Source: Rhodocyclaceae bacterium (GTDB taxonomy: Bacteria; Pseudomonadota; Gammaproteobacteria; Burkholderiales; Rhodocyclaceae). From it: a stretch of 64,000 bases of DNA. Of the stretch, positions 7,356 to 15,919 are shown in pieces. The notes under the pieces are model-generated. The model saw only the letters and a program-made list of their open reading frames with translations. It was not told the DNA's origin and ran no database searches. The position numbers and the translations under genes were made by a program. Numbering within the stretch: the first letter of the stretch is position 1; each line of letters begins with the position of its first letter. Location: the NCBI GenBank assembly GCA_018261935.1, contig JAGTRP010000005.1:62001-126000 (forward strand), written 5' to 3'.

Positions 7356-8531
7356 ATGCCCGCCCCCCGCGGCCCGTCTTTCCCCATCCTCGCCACCTGC
7401 CTCGGTGCCGTGGCGACCATCGGCGCCCTCGCCGCCTGCAACCGGGGCGGCAACCAGCCACCGGCCGGCATGTTCGGGGGCCCGGTGCCGGTGGCCGTGG
7501 TCACCGTCCAGCCCGAGGCGGTGCCGGTCGATCTGGAGTACGCCGCCCGCACCCTGGGATCCAGGGAAGTGGAGGTGCGGGCCCGGGTCAACGGCATCCT
7601 CCTGAAGCGCAACTACGCGGAAGGCGGCAAGGTGAAGGCCGGCCAGTCCCTGTTCTCCCTCGACCCGGCGCCCTTCGAGGCCGCCCTCGCCCGGGCCGAG
7701 GCCGACACTGCCGCCGCCGCGGCCCGCCATGCCCAGGCCAGGCGCGAGGCCGAGCGCCTCAAGCCCCTCTACGAGGTGAAGGCGGCGAGCCAGAAGGACT
7801 ACGACCAGGCCGTCTCTGCCCAGGCCATCGCCGCCGCCGACCTGCAAGCCGCCGAGGCGCGCCAGCGGGAAGCCCGCCTCAACCTCAGCTGGACCCGGGT
7901 CGAATCCCCCATCTCCGGCATCGCCAGCCGAGCCCTGAAGTCGGAAGGTTCCCTGGTGTCGGGCCCGGAGGTGCTGCTCACCACCGTCACCCAGACCGAT
8001 CCCATGGATGTCCTTTTCGGCATCCCGGACAACGAGCGCCTGGCCCTCCAGCAGGAGGTCGAAGCCGGGCGGCTGCGCTGGCCCCGGGACGGCCGCTTCC
8101 GGGCGACGGTGGTGTTCGCCGACGGCAGCGGCTACAAGGAAGCCGGGGTGGTCAATTTCGCCGACGTGCGGGTTTCCCCCGACACCGGCACCAGCGAGGG
8201 CCGCGCCACCATTCCCAATCCGGCCGGCTGGCTCCGGGCCGGCCAGTTCGTCCGGGTGCGGCTGGCCGGGGCGGTGCGCGAAGCCGCCTTCAAGGTGCCC
8301 CAGCGGGCCATTCAGGAGGGGCCCCAAGGCAGGTTCGTCTATGTCGTCGGCAAGGACGGCAAGGCGGCCGAGAAAAAGGTCGAAGTCGGGGAATGGAGCG
8401 ACGGCAATGTCGTCGTCCATGCCGGACTGGCCCCCGGCGACCGGGTGATCGTGGATGGCGTCCTCAAGCTCGGGCCCGGCGCCCCGATCCAGGTCGCCGC
8501 CCCGGCGGTCCCAGCCAGGCCCGGGAGCTGA
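7356..8531 (+). CDS. RND efflux periplasmic adaptor lipoprotein (AcrA/MexA family)
   Basis: Membrane-fusion protein linking an inner-membrane RND pump to an outer-membrane channel. The 391-residue product has a lipoprotein signal with lipobox LAAC (Cys28), a split lipoyl domain, a central coiled coil rich in Ala, Arg and Glu (about residues 105-180) and a beta-barrel domain. The ATG at 7356 is preceded by AAGGAG at 7344-7349, which settles the start although the frame is open upstream. It is separated from the pump gene by 3 bp. Substrate is unknown; solvents or aromatic toxicants are plausible beside toluene genes. Confidence 0.92.
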   Translation: MPAPRGPSFPILATCLGAVATIGALAACNRGGNQPPAGMFGGPVPVAVVTVQPEAVPVDLEYAARTLGSREVEVRARVNGILLKRNYAEGGKVKAGQSLFSLDPAPFEAALARAEADTAAAAARHAQARREAERLKPLYEVKAASQKDYDQAVSAQAIAAADLQAAEARQREARLNLSWTRVESPISGIASRALKSEGSLVSGPEVLLTTVTQTDPMDVLFGIPDNERLALQQEVEAGRLRWPRDGRFRATVVFADGSGYKEAGVVNFADVRVSPDTGTSEGRATIPNPAGWLRAGQFVRVRLAGAVREAAFKVPQRAIQEGPQGRFVYVVGKDGKAAEKKVEVGEWSDGNVVVHAGLAPGDRVIVDGVLKLGPGAPIQVAAPAVPARPGS

Positions 8532-8534
8532 GCC

Positions 8535-11500
8535 GTGTTCTCCCGCTTCTTCATCGACCGCCCGATCTTCGCCGCCGTCATCTCCTTTTTCATCGTCATC
8601 GCCGGCCTCGCGGCCATGGGCCGGCTGCCCATCGCCCAGTACCCGGAGATCGCGCCGCCCCAGGTGCTGGTGGCCGCCACCTATCCGGGGGCCTCGGCCG
8701 AGGTGCTGGAAAAGACCGTCGCCGCTCCTCTGGAGACCCAGATCAACGGCGTCGAGGGCATGACCTACATGAATTCCACCTCCGCCTCCAACGGCCGGGT
8801 GGAAATCTACGTCACCTTCGACATCGGCACCGACATCGACCAGGCGGTCATCAACGTCAATAACCGGGTCAAGCAGGCCGAGGCCCGGCTCCCCCAGGAG
8901 GTGCGGCGCCAGGGCATCCAGGTGGACAAGGCATCCTCCTCCTTCCTGCAGGTGCTGGCCTTCACCTCCCCGGACGGCCGCTACGACGACCTCTACACCA
9001 GCAACTACGTCACCCTGAACGTCCTCGACGTCCTCAAGCGGGTGCCGGGCACCACCAATGTCCAGATCTTCGGCGCCAAGGATTACGCCATGCGGGTCTG
9101 GGTGAAGCCCGACCGCCTGTCCCAGCTCAAGCTCGCCACCGCCGACCTGGTGCAGGCCATCAACGAGCAGAACGCCCAGTTCGCCGTCGGCCGCATCGGC
9201 CAGCCCCCGACGGCGGGAGGCCAGGAAATGGCCCTCACCATCAATACCAAGGGCCGCCTGGCGGAGGTGGCGGAGTTCGAGGACATCGTCCTGCGCGCCA
9301 ACCCGGACGGTTCCCTCCTCAAGCTCAAAGACGTGGCCCGCATCGAACTGGGAGCCCGGGACTACGACTTCATCGGCCGCCAGAACGGCCAGCCGGCCAC
9401 CCTGGTGGGCATTTTCCTGAAACCCGGGGCCAACGCCCTGGACGTGGCGGAAGCGGTCAAGGACACCGTCAAGGACCTCTCCACCCGCTTCCCGAACGGC
9501 CTCACCTATGGCATCCCCTACGACACCACCGATTTCGTCCAGGTCTCCATCCGGGAGGTGCTGAAGACCCTGGGCCAGGCCATGGTCCTGGTCTTCCTGG
9601 TGGTCTACCTGTTCCTGCAGAACTGGCGGGCCACCCTCATCCCCAGCCTGGCGGTGCCGGTGTCCCTGATCGGCACCTTCGCCGGCCTCCTGCTCCTGGG
9701 CTATTCCATCAATACCCTGACCCTCTTCGGCATGGTGCTGGCCATCGGGATCGTGGTGGACGACGCCATCGTGGTGCTAGAAAACGTCGAGCGCATCATG
9801 CGGGAGGAAGGCATCCCGGCCCGGGCGGCCGCCGTCCAGGCCATGCGGGAAGTGACCTCGCCGGTGGTGGCCATCGTCCTGGTGCTGTGCGCCGTCTTCG
9901 TCCCCGTCGCCTTCCTGGGGGGCCTCACCGGCGAGCTCTACCGCCAGTTCGCAGTCACCATTTCCATCGCCGTGGTCATTTCCGGAATCGTCGCCCTGAC
10001 CCTCACGCCCTCCCTCTGCGTCATCATCCTGAAGCACGAGCACAAGGCGGAAAACCGCTTCTTCGCCGCCTTCAACCGCGGCTTCGGCCGGATGACCGGC
10101 CGCTACAGCCACGGCGTCGCCTGGCTCATCCGGCGCGGCACCCTCGGGCTCCTCCTCTTCGCCGCCATGGTCTTCCTCGCTGCCGGCCTGTGGAAACTCA
10201 CCCCGGGCAGCCTGGTGCCGGACGAGGACCAGGGCTTCTACATCAGCTCCGTGTACCTGCCGGACGGCGCGTCCCTGGAGCGCACCGACCGGGTGGTGAA
10301 GGTGGTGGAGTCGCTGCTGCGGGACAACCCGGGGGTGGACAGGACCGTCGCATTCACCGGCTTCGACTTCATCGGCGGCAGCTTCAAGAACAATGCCGCC
10401 ACCTTCTTCGTCACCCTGAAACACTGGGACGAGCGCGCCGTCCCGGCCCAGGCCCTGGTGGGCGAAGCCTTCATGAAGACCGCCGGGATCAAGGAAGCCC
10501 TGGTGCTCGCCTTCAACCCGCCGGCCATCTTCGGCCTCGGCACCGCCGGCGGCTTCGAACTCCATCTCCAGAACCGCGGCGAAGGCAGCGCCAGGCGCCT
10601 GGCCGAGGTGAGCCAGCAGTTCATTGGCAAGCTCAGGGAGGACAAAAGCTTCGCCATGGTCCAGTCGCCGTGGCGCGCCAGCACCCCCCAGATCTACGTG
10701 GACGTGGATCGGGAAAAGGCGAAGAGCCTGGGGGTGCCCATCGATGCCGTTTTCGACACCCTTTCCGCCACCTTGGGCACCGCCTACATCAATGACTTCA
10801 ACAAGTTCGGCCGCACCTGGCAGGTGCTGATGTCGGCGGAGCCCCGCTATCGGCGCCGCCCGGACGACATCGGCGGCGTCTATGTGCGCTCCGGGCGGGG
10901 CCAGATGGTGCCCCTGGCGGCCCTGGCCCGCATCCGCCACGACACCGGACCGGAAACCCTGGAGCGCTTCAACAACCTGCCGGCGGTGAAAATCCTCGGG
11001 GCCGGCGCCCCCGGCGTGTCCTCGGGCCAGACCATCGCGGCGGTGGAGAGGATCGCCCGGGAAACCCTGCCCCCCGATTTCACCTTCGACTGGAGCGGCG
11101 CCTCCTACCAGGAGAAGAAATCCGGCGGCACCTCCGGCATCGCCCTGGTCCTGGGCGCCCTGATGGTGTTCCTCATCCTCGCCGCCCAGTACGAGCGCTG
11201 GACCCTCCCCTTCGCCGTGCTCCTCGCCCTGCCCTTCGGCACCTTCGGAGCCCTGGCCGCGGTCTGGCTGCGGGGCATGAGCAACGACGTCTATTTCCAG
11301 ATCGGCCTGGTCACCCTGTTGGGGCTTGCTGCCAAGAACGCCATCCTGATCGTCGAATACGCCATCTACAAGCACCGGGAAGGCATGACCGCCGCCGCCG
11401 CGGCCATCGAGGCGGCGCGCCTCCGGTTCCGCCCCATCCTCATGACCTCCCTGGCCTTCATCCTCGGTGTCCTGCCCCTGGCCATCTCCCACGGCGCCGG

Positions 11501-11735
11501 TGCCGGCGCCCGGCAAGCGGTGGGCACCGGGGTCATCGGGGGAATGATGGCCGCCACCTTCCTCGCCATCTTCTTCGTCCCCCTCTTCTACCGGCTGATC
11601 ACCGAGCGCCGCCTGGCGGAGCCCCGCACCACCGGCGAACTGCTGGAGGAGGCGCGCCAGGCCCATGCCCAGGAGCACGAGAAGCTCGTGGCTCGGGCTC
11701 AGGAGGAGGAAGCCCCCGGAGAAATCCATGGCTAG
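8535..11735 (+). CDS. RND multidrug/solvent efflux pump, HAE1 family (AcrB/MexB-like)
   Basis: Proton-driven inner-membrane transporter of 1066 residues, close to AcrB length. It starts with the canonical MFSRFFIDRPIFA and shows the family's 2 x 6 transmembrane pattern with two large periplasmic loops. The proton-relay pair is present as D409-D410 in VLAIGIVVDDAIVVLENVERI, and the matching lysine lies in LAAKNAILIVEYA of the second half. The C-terminal tail is acidic and basic in blocks, as in many homologues. Its last 8 bp overlap the start of the channel gene, so the three genes are translationally coupled. Confidence 0.95.
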   Translation: MFSRFFIDRPIFAAVISFFIVIAGLAAMGRLPIAQYPEIAPPQVLVAATYPGASAEVLEKTVAAPLETQINGVEGMTYMNSTSASNGRVEIYVTFDIGTDIDQAVINVNNRVKQAEARLPQEVRRQGIQVDKASSSFLQVLAFTSPDGRYDDLYTSNYVTLNVLDVLKRVPGTTNVQIFGAKDYAMRVWVKPDRLSQLKLATADLVQAINEQNAQFAVGRIGQPPTAGGQEMALTINTKGRLAEVAEFEDIVLRANPDGSLLKLKDVARIELGARDYDFIGRQNGQPATLVGIFLKPGANALDVAEAVKDTVKDLSTRFPNGLTYGIPYDTTDFVQVSIREVLKTLGQAMVLVFLVVYLFLQNWRATLIPSLAVPVSLIGTFAGLLLLGYSINTLTLFGMVLAIGIVVDDAIVVLENVERIMREEGIPARAAAVQAMREVTSPVVAIVLVLCAVFVPVAFLGGLTGELYRQFAVTISIAVVISGIVALTLTPSLCVIILKHEHKAENRFFAAFNRGFGRMTGRYSHGVAWLIRRGTLGLLLFAAMVFLAAGLWKLTPGSLVPDEDQGFYISSVYLPDGASLERTDRVVKVVESLLRDNPGVDRTVAFTGFDFIGGSFKNNAATFFVTLKHWDERAVPAQALVGEAFMKTAGIKEALVLAFNPPAIFGLGTAGGFELHLQNRGEGSARRLAEVSQQFIGKLREDKSFAMVQSPWRASTPQIYVDVDREKAKSLGVPIDAVFDTLSATLGTAYINDFNKFGRTWQVLMSAEPRYRRRPDDIGGVYVRSGRGQMVPLAALARIRHDTGPETLERFNNLPAVKILGAGAPGVSSGQTIAAVERIARETLPPDFTFDWSGASYQEKKSGGTSGIALVLGALMVFLILAAQYERWTLPFAVLLALPFGTFGALAAVWLRGMSNDVYFQIGLVTLLGLAAKNAILIVEYAIYKHREGMTAAAAAIEAARLRFRPILMTSLAFILGVLPLAISHGAGAGARQAVGTGVIGGMMAATFLAIFFVPLFYRLITERRLAEPRTTGELLEEARQAHAQEHEKLVARAQEEEAPGEIHG

Positions 11736-13149
11736 GACGATGCCCCTCGGTCTCTTCGCCCTGGCCCTGGCCCTGGCCGGCTGTACCGTCGGCCCGGACT
11801 ACCGGCAGCCGGCCCTGGAACTGCCGGAGACCTGGCCGGCCGCCCCGGCCCAGGCCACGGCGGCCGACCGGGTCGGCGAACGCTGGTGGTCCCTCTACCG
11901 GGATCCGGTGCTGGATCGCTTGATGGACGAAGCCCTGGTCCACAACGCCGACCTCCAGGCGGCGCTGGCCCGGGTCCGGGAAGCCCGGGCCCTGGCCGGC
12001 ATCGCCGACGCCGACCGCTATCCCGCCGTATCGGCGCGCTTCTCCAAGGACCGCACCCGGAGCAGCCTGGAAGGCAGCTTCCCCCTGCCGGAGGACTTCC
12101 CGCGCACGCTGAACAACCACCGGGCGACCCTGGACGCCGCCTGGGAAGTCGATCTCTGGGGCAAATACAGCCGCGCCAGCGAAGCCAGCCGGGCCGAATT
12201 CCTGGCCGCCGAATGGGCAAGGCAGGGGGTGCGCCTCAGCCTGGCGGCCCAGGTGGCCCGGGAGTATTTCGCCCTCCTCGCCGCCGATGGCCAGCTGGCC
12301 ACGGCCCAGCGGACCCTGGCCACCCGTAACGAAACCCTGGCCTTGTTCAGGCGGCGACTGGAAGTGGGCGCCATCTCCGAATACGACCTGCGCCAGGCGG
12401 AGGCGGAAGTTGCCATCGCCCGCTCCCAGCTTGCTGCCCTCGCCCTGGCCCGCGACCGGAATGAAAGCGCTCTCGCCCTGCTGCTCGGCCGCTCGCCCCG
12501 GCAGGTGATGGCCGGCGCCATCGAACGCGGTGCCCCGGCGCCCCTGGCCGAGACCGCCGTTCCGGCCGGGCTGCCGTCGGACCTGCTGCTGCGCCGCCCG
12601 GACCTCCAGGAAGCCGAACAAAGGCTGGTGGCCGCCAATGCCCGCATCGGCGCCGCCCGCGCCCAGTATTTCCCGGCCGTAAGCCTGACCGCCTATCTGG
12701 GCAGCGAGTCGGTAGCCTTCTCGAACCTGTTCACCGGCCCGACCGGCATCTTCCAGTTCGCCGCCACCATGACCCAGACCCTCTGGGATGGCGGCCGCAT
12801 CGGCTGGTCGGTGGAGGCTTCCGAAGCCCGCCGCGGCCAGGCCCTGGCCCAATACCGGCAGGCGGTGGCGGCAGCCTTCCGGGATGTGCGGGACGCCTTG
12901 GCGGCCCAGGCCTCGGCCCAGGAAACCCTGGCCGCCGAAAGCGCCCGGTCCGAAGCCCTCGCCCTCGCCCTGCGCCAGGCCCGGCAGCAGTTCAATGCCG
13001 GGCAGGCGAGCTGGCTGGAGGTCCTGGATGTGGAGCGCAACCTGCTGGACGCCGAGCTGGCCCGCATCGACGCCGAAAGAGCGAGGAAAGCGGCCTTGGC
13101 GGACCTGTTCAAGGCCCTGGGCGGGGGCTGGGAGAAGCCGGAGGGCTAA
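11728..13149 (+). CDS. Outer-membrane efflux channel lipoprotein, NodT/OprM family
   Basis: TolC-like trimeric exit duct of 473 residues that completes the RND tripartite pump. A lipoprotein signal with LALAGC (Cys19) is followed by the family opening TVGPDYRQPALELPETW. Two long Ala/Glu/Arg-rich helical repeats fit the duplicated OEP domain. The start at 11728 overlaps the pump stop by 8 bp; an earlier in-frame ATG at 11665 would place a non-lipoprotein extension inside the pump gene and is disfavoured. Its stop codon overlaps the convergent HDOD gene stop, leaving no room for a terminator. Confidence 0.92.
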   Translation: MARTMPLGLFALALALAGCTVGPDYRQPALELPETWPAAPAQATAADRVGERWWSLYRDPVLDRLMDEALVHNADLQAALARVREARALAGIADADRYPAVSARFSKDRTRSSLEGSFPLPEDFPRTLNNHRATLDAAWEVDLWGKYSRASEASRAEFLAAEWARQGVRLSLAAQVAREYFALLAADGQLATAQRTLATRNETLALFRRRLEVGAISEYDLRQAEAEVAIARSQLAALALARDRNESALALLLGRSPRQVMAGAIERGAPAPLAETAVPAGLPSDLLLRRPDLQEAEQRLVAANARIGAARAQYFPAVSLTAYLGSESVAFSNLFTGPTGIFQFAATMTQTLWDGGRIGWSVEASEARRGQALAQYRQAVAAAFRDVRDALAAQASAQETLAAESARSEALALALRQARQQFNAGQASWLEVLDVERNLLDAELARIDAERARKAALADLFKALGGGWEKPEG

Positions 13150-14012
13150 CCGGGGACGGACTCCCGGCTTTCCACCCAGTCCAGCATGTCGTCGATGACG
13201 TCGGCGACGTCCTGCTCCGCCATGCCGAGGAAAGCGCCCACCGGCTTGGCGGCCTTCCTCCATTCGTTCTCCTGCCCGACCCGGGCGTGGAGGCGGATGA
13301 TGTGCTCGGCCAGGGCATTGACGGCGATGGCGGCCTGGGCTTCCGGCAGGGCGTCGGTGGTGCCGTCGAGGACGCTGTAGTCGTGGTGCAGGAGGATTCC
13401 CTGGACGACGAATTCCGGCAGGTTCCAGCGCCGGGCCAGGAAATAGCCCACCACCGCGTGGTGGGTGCCGAGGCGCGCCTCTTCGACGGTGGACAGGCTT
13501 TCGTGCTCGGAGGCACTGGCCTCGTCCAGCACTTCCTGGTAATTGGGGAAGCGCCGCATGAGGAGCGGAATGCCGCAATCGTGGAAAAGACCGAAGGTAT
13601 AGGCCATCTCGGGCTTGAGGCAGCGCAACCGACGGGCCAGCTCGGTGGAGACCCGGGCATTGAGCGCCGAATCCTCCCAGAAGCGCTCCATGGCCACGGC
13701 CTGGGGGCCGGAGAGGGCGGCCTTGAGGAGCTGGGTCACCACCACATTGAACATCTGGCGCATGCCGAGGACGGTGATGGCATGGATGATGGAATCGATG
13801 CGGCGCCCCGTGGAGAAGGCCGGCGAATTGACCACCAGCATGATCTGGCCGGCCAGGGCCACGTCACGGCTGATGAGGGTGGCCATGGCGCGCTGGTCGG
13901 GCGACTCCTTGCGGAGTTCAGCGTCCAGTTGGAGCAGGATGTCGGGGCAAGGCGGAATGTCGATGCCCCGGAGCAGGGCGGACACCTGGCCTTCGTCGAG
14001 GAGAGCAGTCAT
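13146..14012 (-). CDS. HDOD-domain signalling protein
   Basis: A single-domain HDOD protein of 288 residues; this family is a degenerate relative of HD phosphohydrolases and acts in signalling networks rather than by proven catalysis. The block SRDVALAGQIMLVVNSPAF is the typical HDOD opening and an FGLFHDCGIPLLM segment keeps an HD pair. No receiver or output domain is attached. It sits alone between the RND operon (overlapping stops) and cysB. AGGA precedes the ATG. Partner and signal unknown. Confidence 0.88.
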   Translation of the reverse strand: MTALLDEGQVSALLRGIDIPPCPDILLQLDAELRKESPDQRAMATLISRDVALAGQIMLVVNSPAFSTGRRIDSIIHAITVLGMRQMFNVVVTQLLKAALSGPQAVAMERFWEDSALNARVSTELARRLRCLKPEMAYTFGLFHDCGIPLLMRRFPNYQEVLDEASASEHESLSTVEEARLGTHHAVVGYFLARRWNLPEFVVQGILLHHDYSVLDGTTDALPEAQAAIAVNALAEHIIRLHARVGQENEWRKAAKPVGAFLGMAEQDVADVIDDMLDWVESRESVPG

Positions 14013-14085
14013 GGGCAGTCCTGAAAGTATGGGCAGTGGATCAGAAATATAGGGGCGGCATCCCGCCCGGGAAAATAGGTCGGAG

Positions 14086-15027
14086 TCACAGCTGGTACTC
14101 TTCCCCGCCGCCCTCCATGGCCATGTCCACGACCTTGCGGGACAGGTGGGGAGCGAAGAGAGCGATGAAATCGTATTCGTAGCGGCGCAGGTAGGTGCCG
14201 CGCCGCAGGGCCAGCCGGGTGGTGTTGGACTCGAAGAGGTGTTCGGCTTCCAGGGCCACCAGGCCCGTATCCCGCTGGGGATCGAAGGCCAGGGCGGAGA
14301 TGATGCCGAGCCCCAGCCCCAGGCTGACGTAGGTCTTGATCACGTCGGCGTCGAGGGCGGTGAGGGCGACGTTGGGGGTCAGCCCCACCCGCTCGAAGGC
14401 CCGGTTGATACGGGAACGGCCGGCGAAGGCCGTGTCGTAGGTGATCAGGGGCCAGCGCACCAGCTCCTGCAGGGTCAGGGGCTGCTTGTCCGCCAGGGGA
14501 TGGCCCTCGGGGACGATGACGCAATGGCTCCACTGCCGCACCGGCAGGGTGACGAGCTGGGAATACTGGTCCAGGGATTCGGTGGCGATGCCCAGGTCCG
14601 CCTCCCCGGCCGCCACCCATTCGGCGATCTGGGTCGGGCTGCCCTGGTGCATCTCCAGGCGCACCGCCGGGTGCTGGGCGACGAAATCCCGCACCACCAG
14701 CGGCAGGGCATAGCGGGCCTGGGTATGGGTGGCGGCCAGCACCAGGCGCCCGGTATTGCCGCCGCTGTATTCGCTGCCCACCCGCTTCAGGTTTTCCGCC
14801 TCCCGCAACATGCCGGCGGCGATCTTGAGCACCGCCCGCCCGGGCTCGGTGACCCCCACGAAACGCTTGCCGCTGCGCTCGAAAATGGTGATCCCCAGCT
14901 CCTCCTCCAGGAGCTTCACCTGTTTCGAAATGCCGGGCTGGGAAGTGAACAGGGCTTCCGCCGCTTCCGACACATTGAGTCCCCGGCGCTCGACTTCGAC
15001 GATATACCTGAGTTGCTGGAGTTTCAT
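14086..15027 (-). CDS. cysB: LysR-type regulator of sulfur assimilation
   Basis: Tetrameric CysB/Cbl-type LTTR controlling sulfate-assimilation genes in response to acetylserine-type inducers. The product (313 residues) begins MKLQQLRYIVEVERRGLNVS with a winged-helix DNA-binding domain (SQPGISKQVKLLEEELG) and a periplasmic-binding-like effector domain with the TTHTQARYALP-type block. The start at 15027 is chosen by family alignment; a second ATG two codons upstream is possible. It is divergent from the permease-cysIHDN operon it presumably regulates, with a 104-bp shared upstream region. Confidence 0.92.
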   Translation of the reverse strand: MKLQQLRYIVEVERRGLNVSEAAEALFTSQPGISKQVKLLEEELGITIFERSGKRFVGVTEPGRAVLKIAAGMLREAENLKRVGSEYSGGNTGRLVLAATHTQARYALPLVVRDFVAQHPAVRLEMHQGSPTQIAEWVAAGEADLGIATESLDQYSQLVTLPVRQWSHCVIVPEGHPLADKQPLTLQELVRWPLITYDTAFAGRSRINRAFERVGLTPNVALTALDADVIKTYVSLGLGLGIISALAFDPQRDTGLVALEAEHLFESNTTRLALRRGTYLRRYEYDFIALFAPHLSRKVVDMAMEGGGEEYQL

Positions 15028-15046
15028 GGCCACACCAAATAGCTCG

Positions 15047-15058
15047 TTGTTATAACAA
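15047..15058. promoter_or_regulatory. Palindrome TTGTTATAACAA between cysB and the cys operon
   Basis: A perfect 12-bp AT-rich palindrome 20 bp upstream of cysB. CysB sites contain ATAAC-type half sites, so this is a reasonable CysB operator for autoregulation and for the divergent operon. It could also simply overlap a -10 region. Confidence 0.45.
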
Positions 15059-15131
15059 TCTAACCCAATATTCTTTTTGTTTCAAATATGCCGCTGCTAC
15101 CATCCATTGAATCCCATTACAACGCGGCACC

Positions 15132-15908
15132 ATGGATCCCCTTTACACCCTCTCAGGCTTTGCCGTCGGCGCCATCGTCGGATTGACCGGCGTCGGCGGC
15201 GGCTCGCTGATGACGCCGCTCCTGGTGCTGCTCTTCGGGATCCATCCCGCCACCGCCGTCGGCACCGACCTGCTCTATGCCGCCATCACCAAGGCCGGCG
15301 GCACCGCGGTGCACGGCCGCAAGAACCAGGTGGCCTGGGGCATCACCGGCCGCCTGGCCCTGGGCAGCATCCCGGCCGCAGCCCTCACCATCTGGATCCT
15401 CTCCCGCCTGCCCAAGGGCGGGGAAACCCTGTCCCACATCATTTCCAGCGGCCTGGGCGGCGCCCTGCTGCTCACCGCCACCGCCCTCTTCTTCGGCCGG
15501 CGGCTGCGGGAATACGCCGCGCAAAGGGCGGACTCCTCCCTGAGACAGCGCCACCTGGGCAAGATCACGGTCCTGGTGGGCGCCATCCTCGGCGTGCTGG
15601 TCACCCTGTCCTCGGTGGGCGCCGGCGCCCTCGGGGTCGCCGCCCTCTTCTTCCTTTATCCCACCCTCTCGCCGGCCAGGATCGTCGGTTCCGACCTCGC
15701 CCACGCGGTGCCCCTCACCCTGGTGGCCGGCCTCGGCCACTGGACGCTCGGCGGGGTCGACTGGTCCCTCCTGGGTAGCCTCCTGCTCGGGTCCCTGCCC
15801 GGCATCTGGCTCGGCAGCCACGTTTCCTCCAGGGTGCCGGAGCACATCCTCCGCCGCCTCCTCGCCTCCATGCTCATCCTCATCGGCGGCAAGCTGATCG
15901 CCGCCTAA
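15132..15908 (+). CDS. TauE/SafE (TSUP) family permease
   Basis: A 258-residue polytopic inner-membrane protein with about eight transmembrane segments and the TSUP glycine motifs GLTGVGGGSLMTPLL near the N-terminus and TLSSVGAGALGVAAL in the second half. TSUP proteins transport sulfite, sulfonates or related anions. It is the first gene of the operon leading into cysI (11-bp gap), so a role in sulfate/sulfite movement during sulfur assimilation is inferred. The direction of transport is not evident from sequence. Confidence 0.85.
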   Translation: MDPLYTLSGFAVGAIVGLTGVGGGSLMTPLLVLLFGIHPATAVGTDLLYAAITKAGGTAVHGRKNQVAWGITGRLALGSIPAAALTIWILSRLPKGGETLSHIISSGLGGALLLTATALFFGRRLREYAAQRADSSLRQRHLGKITVLVGAILGVLVTLSSVGAGALGVAALFFLYPTLSPARIVGSDLAHAVPLTLVAGLGHWTLGGVDWSLLGSLLLGSLPGIWLGSHVSSRVPEHILRRLLASMLILIGGKLIAA

Positions 15909-15919
15909 GGAGTTTCTTC

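Noticed and set aside
9777-11729. A 650-codon minus-strand frame across the RND pump gene
   Set aside because: Low-complexity shadow opposite a well-supported AcrB-type gene.
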